Below are positions 12,101 through 19,699 of a stretch of DNA of 64,000 bases, piece by piece (positions within the stretch are counted from its first letter, which is position 1; every line of letters starts with the position of its first letter). The translations under genes were made by a program, and so were the position numbers. This DNA comes from a virus. The notes beneath the pieces were generated by a model. That model made no database searches, had not been told where the DNA came from, and was given only the letters and a program-made list of their open reading frames with translations. The stretch is from positions 124,001 to 188,000 of the IMG/VR virus record IMGVR_UViG_3300025132_007963; one strand, written 5' to 3'.

Positions 12101-14091
12101 GATTTGATCGATGGCATCATTTTAACAGATATTAAAGATTTAGGCCTCGAAGGAATAACTACGGGAGTTGGATATGTGTACTTTAAAAAGAAACCTATGG
12201 CTCCAGATGATGCTGCATCATTACAACCAAATAGTCCACCGTTACCATCACGGTACATTTGATCTAGGTGAAAAAAGTAGGCCATAGTTTTTGGGTTGTT
12301 CCATGGTGGTCCCGCAGGAGAAATGGCAGTTCCTGTGACAATCTCCATTCCAGCTGTCAGGACAAGAGGATCCTCTCCCTTTGGCAGATATGTTATCGAG
12401 GTGATAGAAGCACCGACAACTTTTAGTATAGATTGAGAACTACTTATTGATCTTTGTTTTTTTACCTCACTAAACGTAATCTGTAATTTACCGCCATTTA
12501 AGCCTGCTTCTAGTATATTAATACCATTTACTGCAAGTATTGCCGTTAAGCCCGTGAACGTCGATCCTAGGCGGTCTGCTTCCTTTTGAGGGTTAACAGG
12601 GGGCTTGAGTGCTCCCCCGTCTGCTTTAAACTTATCTAAGTCCTTTTGAAATCCAATCATTTTAGTTTGCACAGATGCCAAATACGTATTTAAAAACATT
12701 AAATCATAAATTTGGGTGCCTGGGAAACTTTCAGACGCAACGTTCTTTGCAGCATTATCAGCAGAAAATAAATTTCGAAACCTAGCTTTTGCTGCGCTAT
12801 GAATTCTATTTTTTACTGATTCTGCACTAAGTTTATTCAAAAGGCGTCTTGGGTCAGGGTTTTGTAATACTCCAGTGCCTGGCTGAAGTAATCTTTCTGC
12901 ATCTCTTGCAAACTTTTTAGAGTATTTTCTAGCCGCTTGAGTTGCCTTTCTTCTAACTTGTCGCGTAGTTTTAGAAAAGTTTTTAACACCTGAAGTGACT
13001 TGTTCGGCTACTTCGTATACCTCTCTTCCGGTTTCATAAATCTGTTCTGCTGTTTCAACTACATCTTGCACAGTGGTGGCATTACTGATTGGTACTTTTT
13101 CAAACATCTCTGCTCTTACCATAACCGTAAATTTAAATTTGGAGCCAGGACGTCGGGTTGGGCTATGTATTTTCTTTATAGATGCAAAAATTGGAGGAGC
13201 GCCCGGTTCTAAAGATTGGCCAAAAAAAACACTAACTGTATTATTTCTTTCGGCGTTCATGCTTTGTAGCAAGTTTTGAGATTCAACAGTCATTCTAAAT
13301 TCTTGTTGTTTCCTTAGACCACTAGCATCTATTCTATTTTGACTTCTTAACACTGGTTCGAACACAGTTGAATTTGGCTGATCGCCTTCTACAAGCCATG
13401 TTTTTCTACGCTTATAGAAATCAAATATTTTTCTAGTGCCCTCTTGTAGAGCCCTTTCTGCAGCTCTGTATATGGTTCTTCTATTAGTTTCTTCACCAAC
13501 CCTGTTATTAACATCACTTCTACTAAGATTAGATATGTGAGTGTAATAGTAAAATTTACCATCTGTAGTGGGATTAGTTGGCGTTTCCAGTGGATCTCTT
13601 TCTGCCAAAGCCTGAAGGGGATCTATATTTGTACCCTTTAGTTGAGTTCTTATAGCAGCTAACTCGTCAAGTGTTTGCTTAACAGCTACTGCGATACTTA
13701 TGCCTGAATGATTAACTGAGCGACCTAAAGGAGACCTCTGACCCGTTTTGGTCATGACCATAGCTTTAAGTGTTGCATCACCAATCTGACCTTTCTCGGC
13801 GCGCCAGAGAGGATGATCTGTATCAACAAACTCTATTTCAATGCCAGCAATTTCTGTTTGTGAAGATCCAAGATTTCCGATTTCTATTATTAAGTCTCGA
13901 TTTCTGTTTTGAAATTTTATTAATTCTTTTTTTGTTCTTTCATCAAAAAAATCGCCAGCGCCAAAATCTATGCCTAAAAATCTTTTAATTGCAAGTATCT
14001 GCAAACCTTTGTCACCCTTCTTATAAGGGGTGTCAAAAACCATTGTTTTAGCATTTCTACTTTCACTAGTTGCAATTAAAAATGACGCCAT
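6124..14091 (-). CDS. Giant baseplate-associated structural protein (2655 aa) with N-terminal peptidoglycan-binding-like domain
   Basis: Residues about 18-115 look like a PG_binding_1 domain: KGDKGLQILAIKRFLG, then FDERTKKELIKFQNRN and IGDATLKAMV, the repeat pattern of that fold. The rest is not recognisable as a known enzyme. A stretch rich in Pro and Phe lies near residues 700-780, and DGKDNGDGLNDP near residue 817 resembles a calcium-binding loop. The gene fills one eighth of the window and lies between the gp25-type and 616-residue genes, so a baseplate or tail-tip role is likely. No frameshift is seen over 7968 bases. The function is inferred from position only. Confidence 0.8.
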   Translation of the reverse strand: MASFLIATSESRNAKTMVFDTPYKKGDKGLQILAIKRFLGIDFGAGDFFDERTKKELIKFQNRNRDLIIEIGNLGSSQTEIAGIEIEFVDTDHPLWRAEKGQIGDATLKAMVMTKTGQRSPLGRSVNHSGISIAVAVKQTLDELAAIRTQLKGTNIDPLQALAERDPLETPTNPTTDGKFYYYTHISNLSRSDVNNRVGEETNRRTIYRAAERALQEGTRKIFDFYKRRKTWLVEGDQPNSTVFEPVLRSQNRIDASGLRKQQEFRMTVESQNLLQSMNAERNNTVSVFFGQSLEPGAPPIFASIKKIHSPTRRPGSKFKFTVMVRAEMFEKVPISNATTVQDVVETAEQIYETGREVYEVAEQVTSGVKNFSKTTRQVRRKATQAARKYSKKFARDAERLLQPGTGVLQNPDPRRLLNKLSAESVKNRIHSAAKARFRNLFSADNAAKNVASESFPGTQIYDLMFLNTYLASVQTKMIGFQKDLDKFKADGGALKPPVNPQKEADRLGSTFTGLTAILAVNGINILEAGLNGGKLQITFSEVKKQRSISSSQSILKVVGASITSITYLPKGEDPLVLTAGMEIVTGTAISPAGPPWNNPKTMAYFFHLDQMYRDGNGGLFGCNDAASSGAIGFFLKYTYPTPVVIPSRPKSLISVKMMPSIKSNVSKIEEELKSLGDQIDAIEWRDDVFTVERGKTYNINDMLPLGDLCTLEELFDEFLNKFDFPALFCKYAECLPDFPWPPEFQWDFDFTIPDIPDLPTFDPIAFIIPIIEAAIIDLIIAFLCGLVRAILDLLQAPDCQDLIDFGALAMSELMGDGKDNGDGLNDPTIADKAETFKKSQQALEEMDIPPEALSGAADIFDKISLALTPSEICSLFDGTATAQTMAIVKQIIINSESQFSEFMDSDDEIADFFEILGSFIDPAMCEKMSRLSNIVVGDDLCFEKDRKPLRQQLLEEGATPDEINRALEDAASKREGINRLLEKDPLKDLLADAGLGYSKPGVSPAGSGCPDSSNLGAGAGPYDNPNFSKLSKITTGTVLSSVEHMFKFDLKGYVPSFYSSYTRLMGPDDPEFDVILDLQYKHLINQILAQSAAGDPPEPPPALYKPGKLIVEDILGQPLRDSNGELVYDENNEVVREVLGKRPVSIEDGAPYILSDAISGLEIKDGGIDIKYNGDTTEQQAQKYFSTMQSEANELKKLLLDGQNQLYKTDYRIGTEDYSSFYEIDILNSVGVHGEQSTSAYRVDHFLQINIPSFQTVAPVENNAFNLVQVSDETAVVYRDNFIDRRTATVGSSLKDCYSIGSVRTNVLENYVKKLPERFATRRKRALDMFSDEGIPEISLRGGAFADMFIKSWESGIQTAIKTSEGNNPSYYLKLIDKKKLFNKIAFGAKRLGSGRSNLVAAPPGLVESFGKKNYVGDQWWRELKNGPYSLMVDRFLDKISNSISKSKFFDLAEMNTLNTRLTQEFKKVPQDDGSFCLEKIPPLIDFQELIDETLKDMQNSLCEPKNAPQNRDFSKPGPLEEANLKTLAVLYVLTFVIEYIFKQLYLAGRFDLTRVMEEKHVISLVKKSLESELGKTAAINIRSKILEMTNESSISTAIDIFFEKFVISKIGSLTKKISENGFKPEWSSFKDEYYHEILDDYERRLTAPISENDFKFDPTIVNEDLLRRDEPFKIPERVTVESFESLMQPTQRGKLSDKITTNISEYIEQNKDSTYISQEAGKDLNQGKFYLETYYKLDEDILRQLTDIIYNNRTGEKNHLHLVGLPMSYAMAVFHPAKYTGAFSLRDLEDLLLLFAPFGSNERESLYHVKGAAPTTIAGLSADIQNSHAQYNVGLQELQKFKLKNAEFQTLKRMFGLAGASQRITETQIGQKLTKMVLQNNDIDEDIIALKNRVLNGGVTVGLRLVFQPGVGDMMYANIPSEERKEYNPGVDFGTIQSSTDPRPSRSEETAAALAVAPAGRVQVRISTADAQQKSVRRVGSGKEVDSIDPKEIHSGQRKGIPSLEQGARGGPALMTSDLMPSLINTLRPLDNYSEAKTISDPIQRTLRQGAPFARAFTDTRVISTTEFGYVAPPFAVSSNRIDGHDFNTELQNITIGQGFDFGANTGPSTADTMRQDQKELLSTAVRDLGALDSSQVETGRYIPVSFDKNFNDALFGPHSLLSIVNKSYLASLSANNVKAFLDTDSLNRVVHADLRSDNYGEGEAFVNTNSEKAAILFGTNKLRLSIRETDDQRQTGMLFKDSTNFIYPTPIVEVEVPMDCLGQYVNYTMVRGNNDGASEDQHGYSAFNRPSCLVSDQEASYIKNFINRRNESDSDFRSAGANNAYQNIQARNKIELHDKYFDILVTKMFGYGNKDENNRRTKISPENEDMSYLFDFVFPLDRYTSLYFHQSLKIFKDNRRLDNMFVPTRGTILRIFNTISNVSSNSLDIGNQGDLLSENNSLYNNILSSQMGDGLAPEADVSLGDIAAMIGKMILMAVPTMIRGQAQFLDPGYKQMAQIFMENPCELPKGLTMGSLGGAAAKMGRGKQPNLLGGQNESRDKFMPITLGAPMDITKGIGWYLITAFPTFFTKGDFKPLLNSIKHVVGTFNSALGPEGYGGPLLPPGLLALAMPELPGEEASKKLKEANCNENQERTTEEFDEDGNVNSKVCDD

Positions 14092-14105
14092 AACTTAAAC
14101 TTTAC

Positions 14106-15956
14106 CTAATTGTTATTATTGTATCTACTTCTAATACATCGCGGAGCACCTGACTTTAAATATCTTAGTCTAAAACTATTCATATTCCATTTTTCCGCAA
14201 CAATGGAAAATGATTCAACAGAAACCAACTCAATCAAAGATCCAATGCACGCTGGTAGTGCGACTGGAGATGGCAAAGTTGGTGCGCCAAAAAATGGTGA
14301 TATGTGAAAATGTGCTGCTAGCGCTGCATCAAGTTGTGCAATATTATTTACACACCCTTGTACAGTTCCTGTTATTTGTTCTATTATTTTACACAAATCA
14401 CTAAATGCAGAAGTTACATTATTACCTAGTAGCATTGGCTGTAATCTTTTATCATCGTTACCAGCAATAATATCGATACCTGCTGTCTTGGTTATTCTAC
14501 CACCTTGAGAATTTTTAGCATCCCCACGTGTAATTAACTTTATGCCTTCTCTACCTATAACTCTTATACCATCTGCTTTGAGCGCTATAGCAGATCTAGC
14601 TACTTTGTTGCCTATTCTGCCCTTTGCTAATTGAAAATTATCATCGACATCTGTTTTTTGACTAATGTATATTCTAGCTGCGTCCATAACTGAGCCGTAT
14701 TCGCTCTCAATTTGCACAGGCATTGGATCTACATATATTGGCTTACCTTTAAAATCAACAGACCTCGGCACAGGGCTCATTCTTCCTGCAACTAGATCTA
14801 TTGCGGCGCATTGAGTGTGGCCGCTTCCACCATACCCAGATGCTCTAGAATCTATTCTGTCCCTACCCAAAACTATCCATGCATTATTTTTATTGTTTAT
14901 TACTTTTTCAGTATTAAGTTCTACAAAGCCAGGTACTGCTTCAATCATGATGTCACCAGCAATACCCCTATTTCTACTTAACGCAACTGTATCCATGTTA
15001 GAGAGAATCTCTTGTTCTTGTTTAGATAGGCCAATTAACTGCACAGACCCTTTTACATTAGGTTGGCGCAAATTTAAACTAGCCTCTTTATCATCATCCT
15101 TTAAAGGATTGAGGCCTCTTTTAGCTATATCTAGGGCGGCGCCGATGCCGGCTTGGGCGGTAGCCGCAGCATCTTCAGCATCTCCACGCAATCCAATTGG
15201 TGTATCTGGATTTAGGTTGGATGCAATTTTATTTATTTTTGTTTGTATTTTATTGGAGGATACATCTTTTTCTATTTTCGCTTCAAATCTTTCTTCTTCT
15301 ATATCCTCTTCAAGCTCTCCGAGAGGATCTTCTGGTCCCAAAAATTCTGGATTAGCATCAAAAGAATTAACGGTTGGGCCTGAGCCGATAAGACCAGCTG
15401 ACTGTGATGAACCCAAAGGTGCTCCAGTAGCTAAATTAGCTGCTTCGAAATCTCTAGTTTTATTATCTAAAAAGGCTCCGTCTTGACCAGCCTGGGCTCT
15501 TTGAATGTCATCTTGAAAGGGTGGTGGTGGTGAAACAACAGAGGGACCTGCCACAATAGTGTTTTGGTCATCAGGAGCTATTTCGTCACTATTTATGTTT
15601 ATAGACCGTTCAGGTACAGAATCTTCCGTTGTTGGACTTGAGACAACTGATTGCTCTGCATTAATAATTGCTCCTGCTTCGTCGCGGAAGAGAGCAACAT
15701 TAGCGCCATCGGCTGCATTGATAGATGCTTCATCAAAATTTTCAAATGTAATATCATAATTGCCTTGATACTCGGCATTAGCCCATTGTTCTGCCTCTTC
15801 TTTCATCAAAGAAATCGAGGAAAGAGATATGCTTCCTGGGTTTGTTGCCGAGAATTTTTGAGTTCTTTCAATTACACCTGTCTCGATATCAACCACTCGA
15901 AGCACAGCTGTTTTGTTCATATCATTGCTTACGTATATTTTAACTCTTCGTGCCAT
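14106..15956 (-). CDS. Virion structural protein, possible baseplate spike
   Basis: This 616-residue protein is translated 15 bases before the giant gene. The first 110 residues resemble an N-terminal domain of phage structural proteins (MARRVKIYVSNDMNKTAV). Residues 110-260 are acidic and low complexity. The C-terminal half has regular short strands (AIALKADGIRVIGREG, IKLITRGD, GGRITKTAGIDIIAG) reminiscent of the beta-helical part of gp5/VgrG spikes, and a spike role is inference from that. The C-terminal tail ends in NNNN. An SD-like AGAGA precedes the ATG. It neighbours the peptidase-bearing baseplate gene. Confidence 0.7.
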   Translation of the reverse strand: MARRVKIYVSNDMNKTAVLRVVDIETGVIERTQKFSATNPGSISLSSISLMKEEAEQWANAEYQGNYDITFENFDEASINAADGANVALFRDEAGAIINAEQSVVSSPTTEDSVPERSININSDEIAPDDQNTIVAGPSVVSPPPPFQDDIQRAQAGQDGAFLDNKTRDFEAANLATGAPLGSSQSAGLIGSGPTVNSFDANPEFLGPEDPLGELEEDIEEERFEAKIEKDVSSNKIQTKINKIASNLNPDTPIGLRGDAEDAAATAQAGIGAALDIAKRGLNPLKDDDKEASLNLRQPNVKGSVQLIGLSKQEQEILSNMDTVALSRNRGIAGDIMIEAVPGFVELNTEKVINNKNNAWIVLGRDRIDSRASGYGGSGHTQCAAIDLVAGRMSPVPRSVDFKGKPIYVDPMPVQIESEYGSVMDAARIYISQKTDVDDNFQLAKGRIGNKVARSAIALKADGIRVIGREGIKLITRGDAKNSQGGRITKTAGIDIIAGNDDKRLQPMLLGNNVTSAFSDLCKIIEQITGTVQGCVNNIAQLDAALAAHFHISPFFGAPTLPSPVALPACIGSLIELVSVESFSIVAEKWNMNSFRLRYLKSGAPRCIRSRYNNNN

Positions 15957-15980
15957 TAACTATCTCTTTTTTAATTAAAC

Positions 15981-17363
15981 CTAAGCCCAATCATTACCAT
16001 ATTTTTTATTTGCAGCTTGATTCCAATAAGTGAATTCTCTTTGTACTTTTTCTAAACTATATAAAGATAACAACTCTTCCCCAAAAGTAGTTTGCCCAAG
16101 CCTTAGACCATCTGTGTTTTGGAAATGCCACCACTCAGCTCCAGTATATTTGCCGCCTCTAAAAAAAGATTTTCTACCTCTAATTCCTTTAAAGCCAAAT
16201 TGTGATGCTAATTGTGTAAAGTTAAAAAACCTTCCCTCTACCGTTTGTTTTGATATAGAGGTTTGGCCGCGTTTAGATGTAACCTTTTCTGCTTCCAGCC
16301 GAACAACAGGAACAGATGAATTTTGAGTTCTGCACCAAACTATAAATCTTCTGGGGTCGTTAGAATCTCTAACGCAAACGTATGGGTCTCTCTCAGGATT
16401 ATTCATTCCAGTAGGCAATGCGAGATCAAAAGCTCTACCAAGATAATGTAAAGATAGTGCTGATCTTGAACTGTTTGTTTTTGATTGTAGTGGTCGGATA
16501 CCACCAGCAGATGTCATAACTCCACCTCTACCTAAAACTGCTTGTCTTAATTGATTATATTTTTCTGCTATGTTCGCTGCTAGTCTAAAACTAGCATATC
16601 CATCATAACCAGGCACCTTATCTGCATCAACTCTGACTAATTTTGTCTTTTCTCCAGAGGCACGTGCTTTCATGGCGGCTGACATATCCGATAGCGACAA
16701 GTTAGAGTTCGAGGATTTATTTCCAACTCTTCCAGTGCCACCCTTTCCAAAAAGGCCTGCGATGCTGCCCCTGGTTTTATTTCCAGCGTTAAAATCACTA
16801 GCACCACCTAGATCATAAGCGGGTGTATTAACTCCATCGTCAACCATACCATGAAATATTCCATAATGCGCATCTGGACCAGCATATTCAACAATACAGT
16901 CTTGGCCCAAAACTGCTTGTTCACGCTGAATGGAATAAAATTTAGGAAATCTATAAATTCTTTTTAAATCTACAGAAGGCCCCATTGTTTCTTCTGGTGT
17001 AGGTAACATCGCAGTTGAGCCCCCCGCAGGTGCAGCGTATACAACTAACACTTCATCAGTTAAATCTCCGGTGGTGCTATTCTTAATCATCGTTGATACA
17101 ATTGGATTTAACACAGTCTCAACCTGAACGTATTCGTAATATACAACTTTTGCAACTCTAGTGCCTGATTTTCCGTCATCTTCTCTGATCGGTTGATTTT
17201 TGTCTATGTGATCTCCAAAAGAGTTTGCTAGAAAATCAATTTGAGCGGCTTGACCTGGGGTTGTATTTAGTTGCGAAAAGCTCCGAAACTCGTTTATTGG
17301 ATTTCCTTTTATCCCATAATCAGGGGACTGAAATGTTGATAAATTTTTTAAAGTATCTACCAT
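15981..17363 (-). CDS. Baseplate protein with C-terminal M15 zinc D-Ala-D-Ala peptidase domain
   Basis: The C-terminal domain (residues about 260-420) has the M15/VanY signature: SLHYLGRAFD gives zinc ligands His306 and Asp313, and EWWHF gives Glu410 and His413. M15 enzymes cut peptidoglycan stem or cross-link peptides. The first 170 residues are a separate domain that probably attaches it to the baseplate. Placed among baseplate genes, it is likely the tail-borne wall-cutting enzyme, in the position occupied by lysozyme in T4 gp5. SD GAGGA lies 6 bases before the ATG. The enzyme class is clear; the exact bond cut is not. Confidence 0.88.
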   Translation of the reverse strand: MVDTLKNLSTFQSPDYGIKGNPINEFRSFSQLNTTPGQAAQIDFLANSFGDHIDKNQPIREDDGKSGTRVAKVVYYEYVQVETVLNPIVSTMIKNSTTGDLTDEVLVVYAAPAGGSTAMLPTPEETMGPSVDLKRIYRFPKFYSIQREQAVLGQDCIVEYAGPDAHYGIFHGMVDDGVNTPAYDLGGASDFNAGNKTRGSIAGLFGKGGTGRVGNKSSNSNLSLSDMSAAMKARASGEKTKLVRVDADKVPGYDGYASFRLAANIAEKYNQLRQAVLGRGGVMTSAGGIRPLQSKTNSSRSALSLHYLGRAFDLALPTGMNNPERDPYVCVRDSNDPRRFIVWCRTQNSSVPVVRLEAEKVTSKRGQTSISKQTVEGRFFNFTQLASQFGFKGIRGRKSFFRGGKYTGAEWWHFQNTDGLRLGQTTFGEELLSLYSLEKVQREFTYWNQAANKKYGNDWA

Positions 17364-17656
17364 TATTCTTCCTCAGAGTTTTTTTGTATCATATCAAATA
17401 AGTCATTGATTTCTTTTTCGCTTATGTTTTCTGATTTTATTGTGTCCTTTTGCAACAATGCAGACAGTTTTACCAACTGCTCATTTGACCTTTGAAGTGT
17501 TTCTAGATATTTTGCTGCTATCAGGCCGACTTCTTTGTGTCGATCTTCAGATACAGTCATGTACCTCATTAAGCTCATTAGTAGTGTTGAGGCTGCAGCT
17601 CTGTCCTCTTTTATGTTTTTTGTTGCGCGAGATATGTATTGGTCTAAGTCTTTCAT
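17363..17656 (-). CDS. Conserved small protein of unknown function, 97 aa
   Basis: A helical, charged 97-residue protein with no recognised domain. Its stop overlaps the start of the peptidase gene (TAATG), so the two are translationally coupled. It is the first gene after the late sigma factor. The sequence just upstream of its ATG reads TATAAGTA on the minus strand, one base off the T4 late -10 box TATAAATA. The spacing to the ATG would leave no leader, so this is only a hint of a late promoter. Confidence 0.7.
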   Translation of the reverse strand: MKDLDQYISRATKNIKEDRAAASTLLMSLMRYMTVSEDRHKEVGLIAAKYLETLQRSNEQLVKLSALLQKDTIKSENISEKEINDLFDMIQKNSEEE

Positions 17657-17682
17657 TACTTATAAATAGATTTAAAATTAAT

Positions 17683-18378
17683 TTAGTAATCACCCCTGTC
17701 CCATTTTATTTTAAAAATTCTATATTTTTCACGAAGTTTATTTAAGTTATTAACTATCTGTTTTGTGTTTAGGCCTGTTATTTCTCTTAAATATAGATAA
17801 ATTGCTTTCTTATTAAAGATCTCTATCTCTTGTGCGTTTTCAAGCAGAATTTTAACTGCACTAATAACTTTTTTCTCATTAGGCTTTAAGTTAGCATTAT
17901 CCCATCTATTCATCTCACTCATTAAGAACATCCAAAATTCTTTTTCTTCTCTAGCTGTTAAGTATGCTTCGTCATTGTTTATTAAATCTTCATGTTCTGA
18001 TTCTTTGATAAGCTCTTCGTAGCTTACCTCTTTCTTTGTTTTGTTAGAATTTTTTTTAAGTTTGTGTATAAACCAATGCTTAGTTATAACACTGAAATAA
18101 GAAAAAGCTTTAGAGCCCTTATTGGGATCGTATTTATCAAGTATCGTTGTTAACCAAACCTTACACTCTTCTTTTAAACAATCTATATTTGGAATATTAG
18201 TAAATTTGTAAGTGTAAGTTATTTTTTCTACCATCTCGTTAAAGGCGGGTTGTATATAATCAATATATAATTGTGTCCTGATAGTATTGTTATTTGTTTG
18301 AGTGTAATCAATAATTGCTTGTTCATGAACTTTGGTAAAATAGTGATTTTTTGTTCTTGGCCTTCTTTTCTTTGTCAA
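17683..18378 (-). CDS. 55: T4 gp55-like late sigma factor
   Basis: The 231-residue protein has a sigma region 2-like core: CKVWLTTILDKYDPNKGSKAF followed by SYFSVITKHWFIHKLKKN, the pattern of gp55-family late sigma factors. A C-terminal helical domain with YLREITGLNTKQIVNNLNKLR may bind DNA. In T4 such a protein directs host RNA polymerase to late promoters with the clamp. The start is TTG at 18378, chosen because AGGAG lies 7 bases upstream and TTGA overlaps the upstream stop. It stands directly before the structural operon, consistent with late control. Confidence 0.85.
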   Translation of the reverse strand: MTKKRRPRTKNHYFTKVHEQAIIDYTQTNNNTIRTQLYIDYIQPAFNEMVEKITYTYKFTNIPNIDCLKEECKVWLTTILDKYDPNKGSKAFSYFSVITKHWFIHKLKKNSNKTKKEVSYEELIKESEHEDLINNDEAYLTAREEKEFWMFLMSEMNRWDNANLKPNEKKVISAVKILLENAQEIEIFNKKAIYLYLREITGLNTKQIVNNLNKLREKYRIFKIKWDRGDY

Positions 18379-18686
18379 GGTGCGTCTCCTGCATCATCCT
18401 CTACGTCTTCTTCCACGATAAGGGTATATATGTCTTCGCATTTATCAATTTCTATCAAAACCTCTCTGGAGTGATCCATTAAGTTCTGTAGAGATTCATC
18501 ACCGTAATACATCTCAAGCTCATTTAAGGCCTGGACATGGTCTTTAAAAGACGTGAAAGATTCTTGCATACCCTCTAGATTAGAGGAGACAACAGACAGC
18601 CTTCTAGCTGCTTGAACTGCATAATAAATCAACGTCACATTTATTATTATCGAGACAGACAATAAAGCTGATAGTGTGTAAACCAT
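18375..18686 (-). CDS. Small membrane-anchored protein, 103 aa
   Basis: The N-terminus (LSALLSVSIIINVTLIYYAV, residues 5-24) is one hydrophobic helix, so the protein is probably anchored in the inner membrane with a charged, helical C-terminal part exposed. It ends with acidic residues (EEDVEDDAGDAP). No family is recognised. Its stop overlaps the TTG of the sigma factor (TTGA), and its ATG overlaps the stop of the zinc-ribbon gene (TAATG). A role in lysis or membrane association is possible but not supported further. Confidence 0.7.
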   Translation of the reverse strand: MVYTLSALLSVSIIINVTLIYYAVQAARRLSVVSSNLEGMQESFTSFKDHVQALNELEMYYGDESLQNLMDHSREVLIEIDKCEDIYTLIVEEDVEDDAGDAP

Positions 18687-18937
18687 TATAATTGCTTATT
18701 TTTTAATTCCTTCTTTTCATTTTTGAGTTCAAGTTTGGCCTCTTCTATATGTTTCTTAACAACATCACCTGTTTTTTCTTTTGTATGATCAAACTTAAAA
18801 CTAAAGGTAGAACTTGGAATTTTAGTAATACAATCCTTAGAGCCGCAAAGATCACAAACGTTATATTCTTCGCTCATTAGGTGATATACTTCAAAAGTAT
18901 CCTCGCAGAATGAGCATTTGTAAGAATACTTGGGCAC
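18686..18937 (-). CDS. FmdB-type zinc ribbon protein, 83 aa
   Basis: Starts with PKYSYKCSFCEDTFEVYH and carries a second CDLC pair near residue 31, the four-Cys zinc ribbon of the FmdB/CxxC regulatory family. The C-terminus is Lys/Glu-rich. Phages of this type often carry such small ribbons, with an unknown, possibly transcriptional, role. The start is GTG, overlapping the upstream TAG, with GGAAG as SD. A second ribbon of the same type lies at 49490-49690. Confidence 0.8.
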   Translation of the reverse strand: MPKYSYKCSFCEDTFEVYHLMSEEYNVCDLCGSKDCITKIPSSTFSFKFDHTKEKTGDVVKKHIEEAKLELKNEKKELKNKQL

Positions 18938-19158
18938 TAATCGCTTCCAATGGTTTCAAAATTATCTATATTTGAATCTTCATTGATTTCCTGGTTTTGG
19001 TCAATCTTAAAATTTGGAGGATTTAGAACCATTAATTTCTCATTTTCATCAACCTGAAAATTCATATCTCTTAAAACAGGAACTATATCACTTTGCTCAA
19101 GCAAAGACTTTTGCAAAGCCATCATTAATGCACCTAGTGCTTGGTCAGATAATTTCAT
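18937..19158 (-). CDS. Conserved small protein, 73 aa
   Basis: The open frame begins 10 codons earlier, but the ATG at 19158 (MKLSDQALGALMMALQKSL) has a clear AGGAG 8 bases upstream, and starting there avoids overlap with the APS kinase stop. The protein begins with a predicted helix and ends in a polar, acidic tail. Its general shape resembles small conserved proteins of T4-like cyanophages, but I cannot name a family. It is likely co-transcribed with the neighbouring zinc ribbon gene. Confidence 0.7.
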   Translation of the reverse strand: MKLSDQALGALMMALQKSLLEQSDIVPVLRDMNFQVDENEKLMVLNPPNFKIDQNQEINEDSNIDNFETIGSD

Positions 19159-19162
19159 AATT

Positions 19163-19699
19163 TTACTCCTTTGTGTTCCTAAGAACAAAATCTATTAAAG
19201 TTTGCACAGATGTATCTAAATCTTGTGCATCTGTATTTATAACTAAATCAGCATCTTCTGGTGCCTCGAATGGATCAGATATACCAGTAAAGTTATTAAT
19301 TCTATCTGAGTGACCTTCTGGTAGGAGAGCCCTCTTATATAAACCCTTTGGGTCTCTTTGGATTAGTGTATCTAAATTGCATTCAACGTACACAGTTTTT
19401 GCCAAAGCATTGTTTGCTTTCACTTCTTTTCGTATATCGTCGTATGGATTAATTGCAGACATTATACATATTACATTATTTCTAGACAAAACCTTACCTA
19501 CAAAAGAAAGTCTCCTAATGTTTGTATTTCTATCTTCTTTAGAAAAACCTAAGTCTCTACAAAGGCCCTCCCTATACTCGTCGCCATCTATAACCTCGAC
19601 ATTATAGCCCATTTCCCGAAGCACGTTAGCTGCAGCAAAAGTCATTGTTGATTTGCCGGCGCCACTCATACCTGTCATTTGTACAAATATACCTTTCAT
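19163..19699 (-). CDS. cysC: Adenylylsulfate (APS) kinase
   Basis: APS kinase makes PAPS, the sulfate donor for sulfotransferases, from APS and ATP. The protein shows the P-loop GMSGAGKST (residues 10-18), DGDEYREGLCRDLGFS, the DRNTNIRR helix and DPKGLYKRA, all hallmarks of CysC. Its 178 residues are near the usual length. The start was set at the second ATG (19699), which overlaps the upstream stop as TAATG and has GGAG 7 bases before it. Two sulfotransferase-like genes lie downstream at 21791 and 28076, giving it a purpose. No ATP sulfurylase is seen in the window. Confidence 0.92.
   Translation of the reverse strand: MKGIFVQMTGMSGAGKSTMTFAAANVLREMGYNVEVIDGDEYREGLCRDLGFSKEDRNTNIRRLSFVGKVLSRNNVICIMSAINPYDDIRKEVKANNALAKTVYVECNLDTLIQRDPKGLYKRALLPEGHSDRINNFTGISDPFEAPEDADLVINTDAQDLDTSVQTLIDFVLRNTKE

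Noticed and set aside
14815-15486. Plus-strand open frame of 223 codons inside the 616-residue structural gene
   Set aside because: It is antisense to a well supported gene, has Ser/Leu-rich low-complexity translation typical of a shadow frame and no SD or family motif.
17661-17668. TATAAATA, the T4 late promoter -10 box, on the plus strand before the late sigma gene
   Set aside because: It faces away from all genes there; the minus-strand reading is only TATAAGTA and touches the ATG. A late promoter is not shown.
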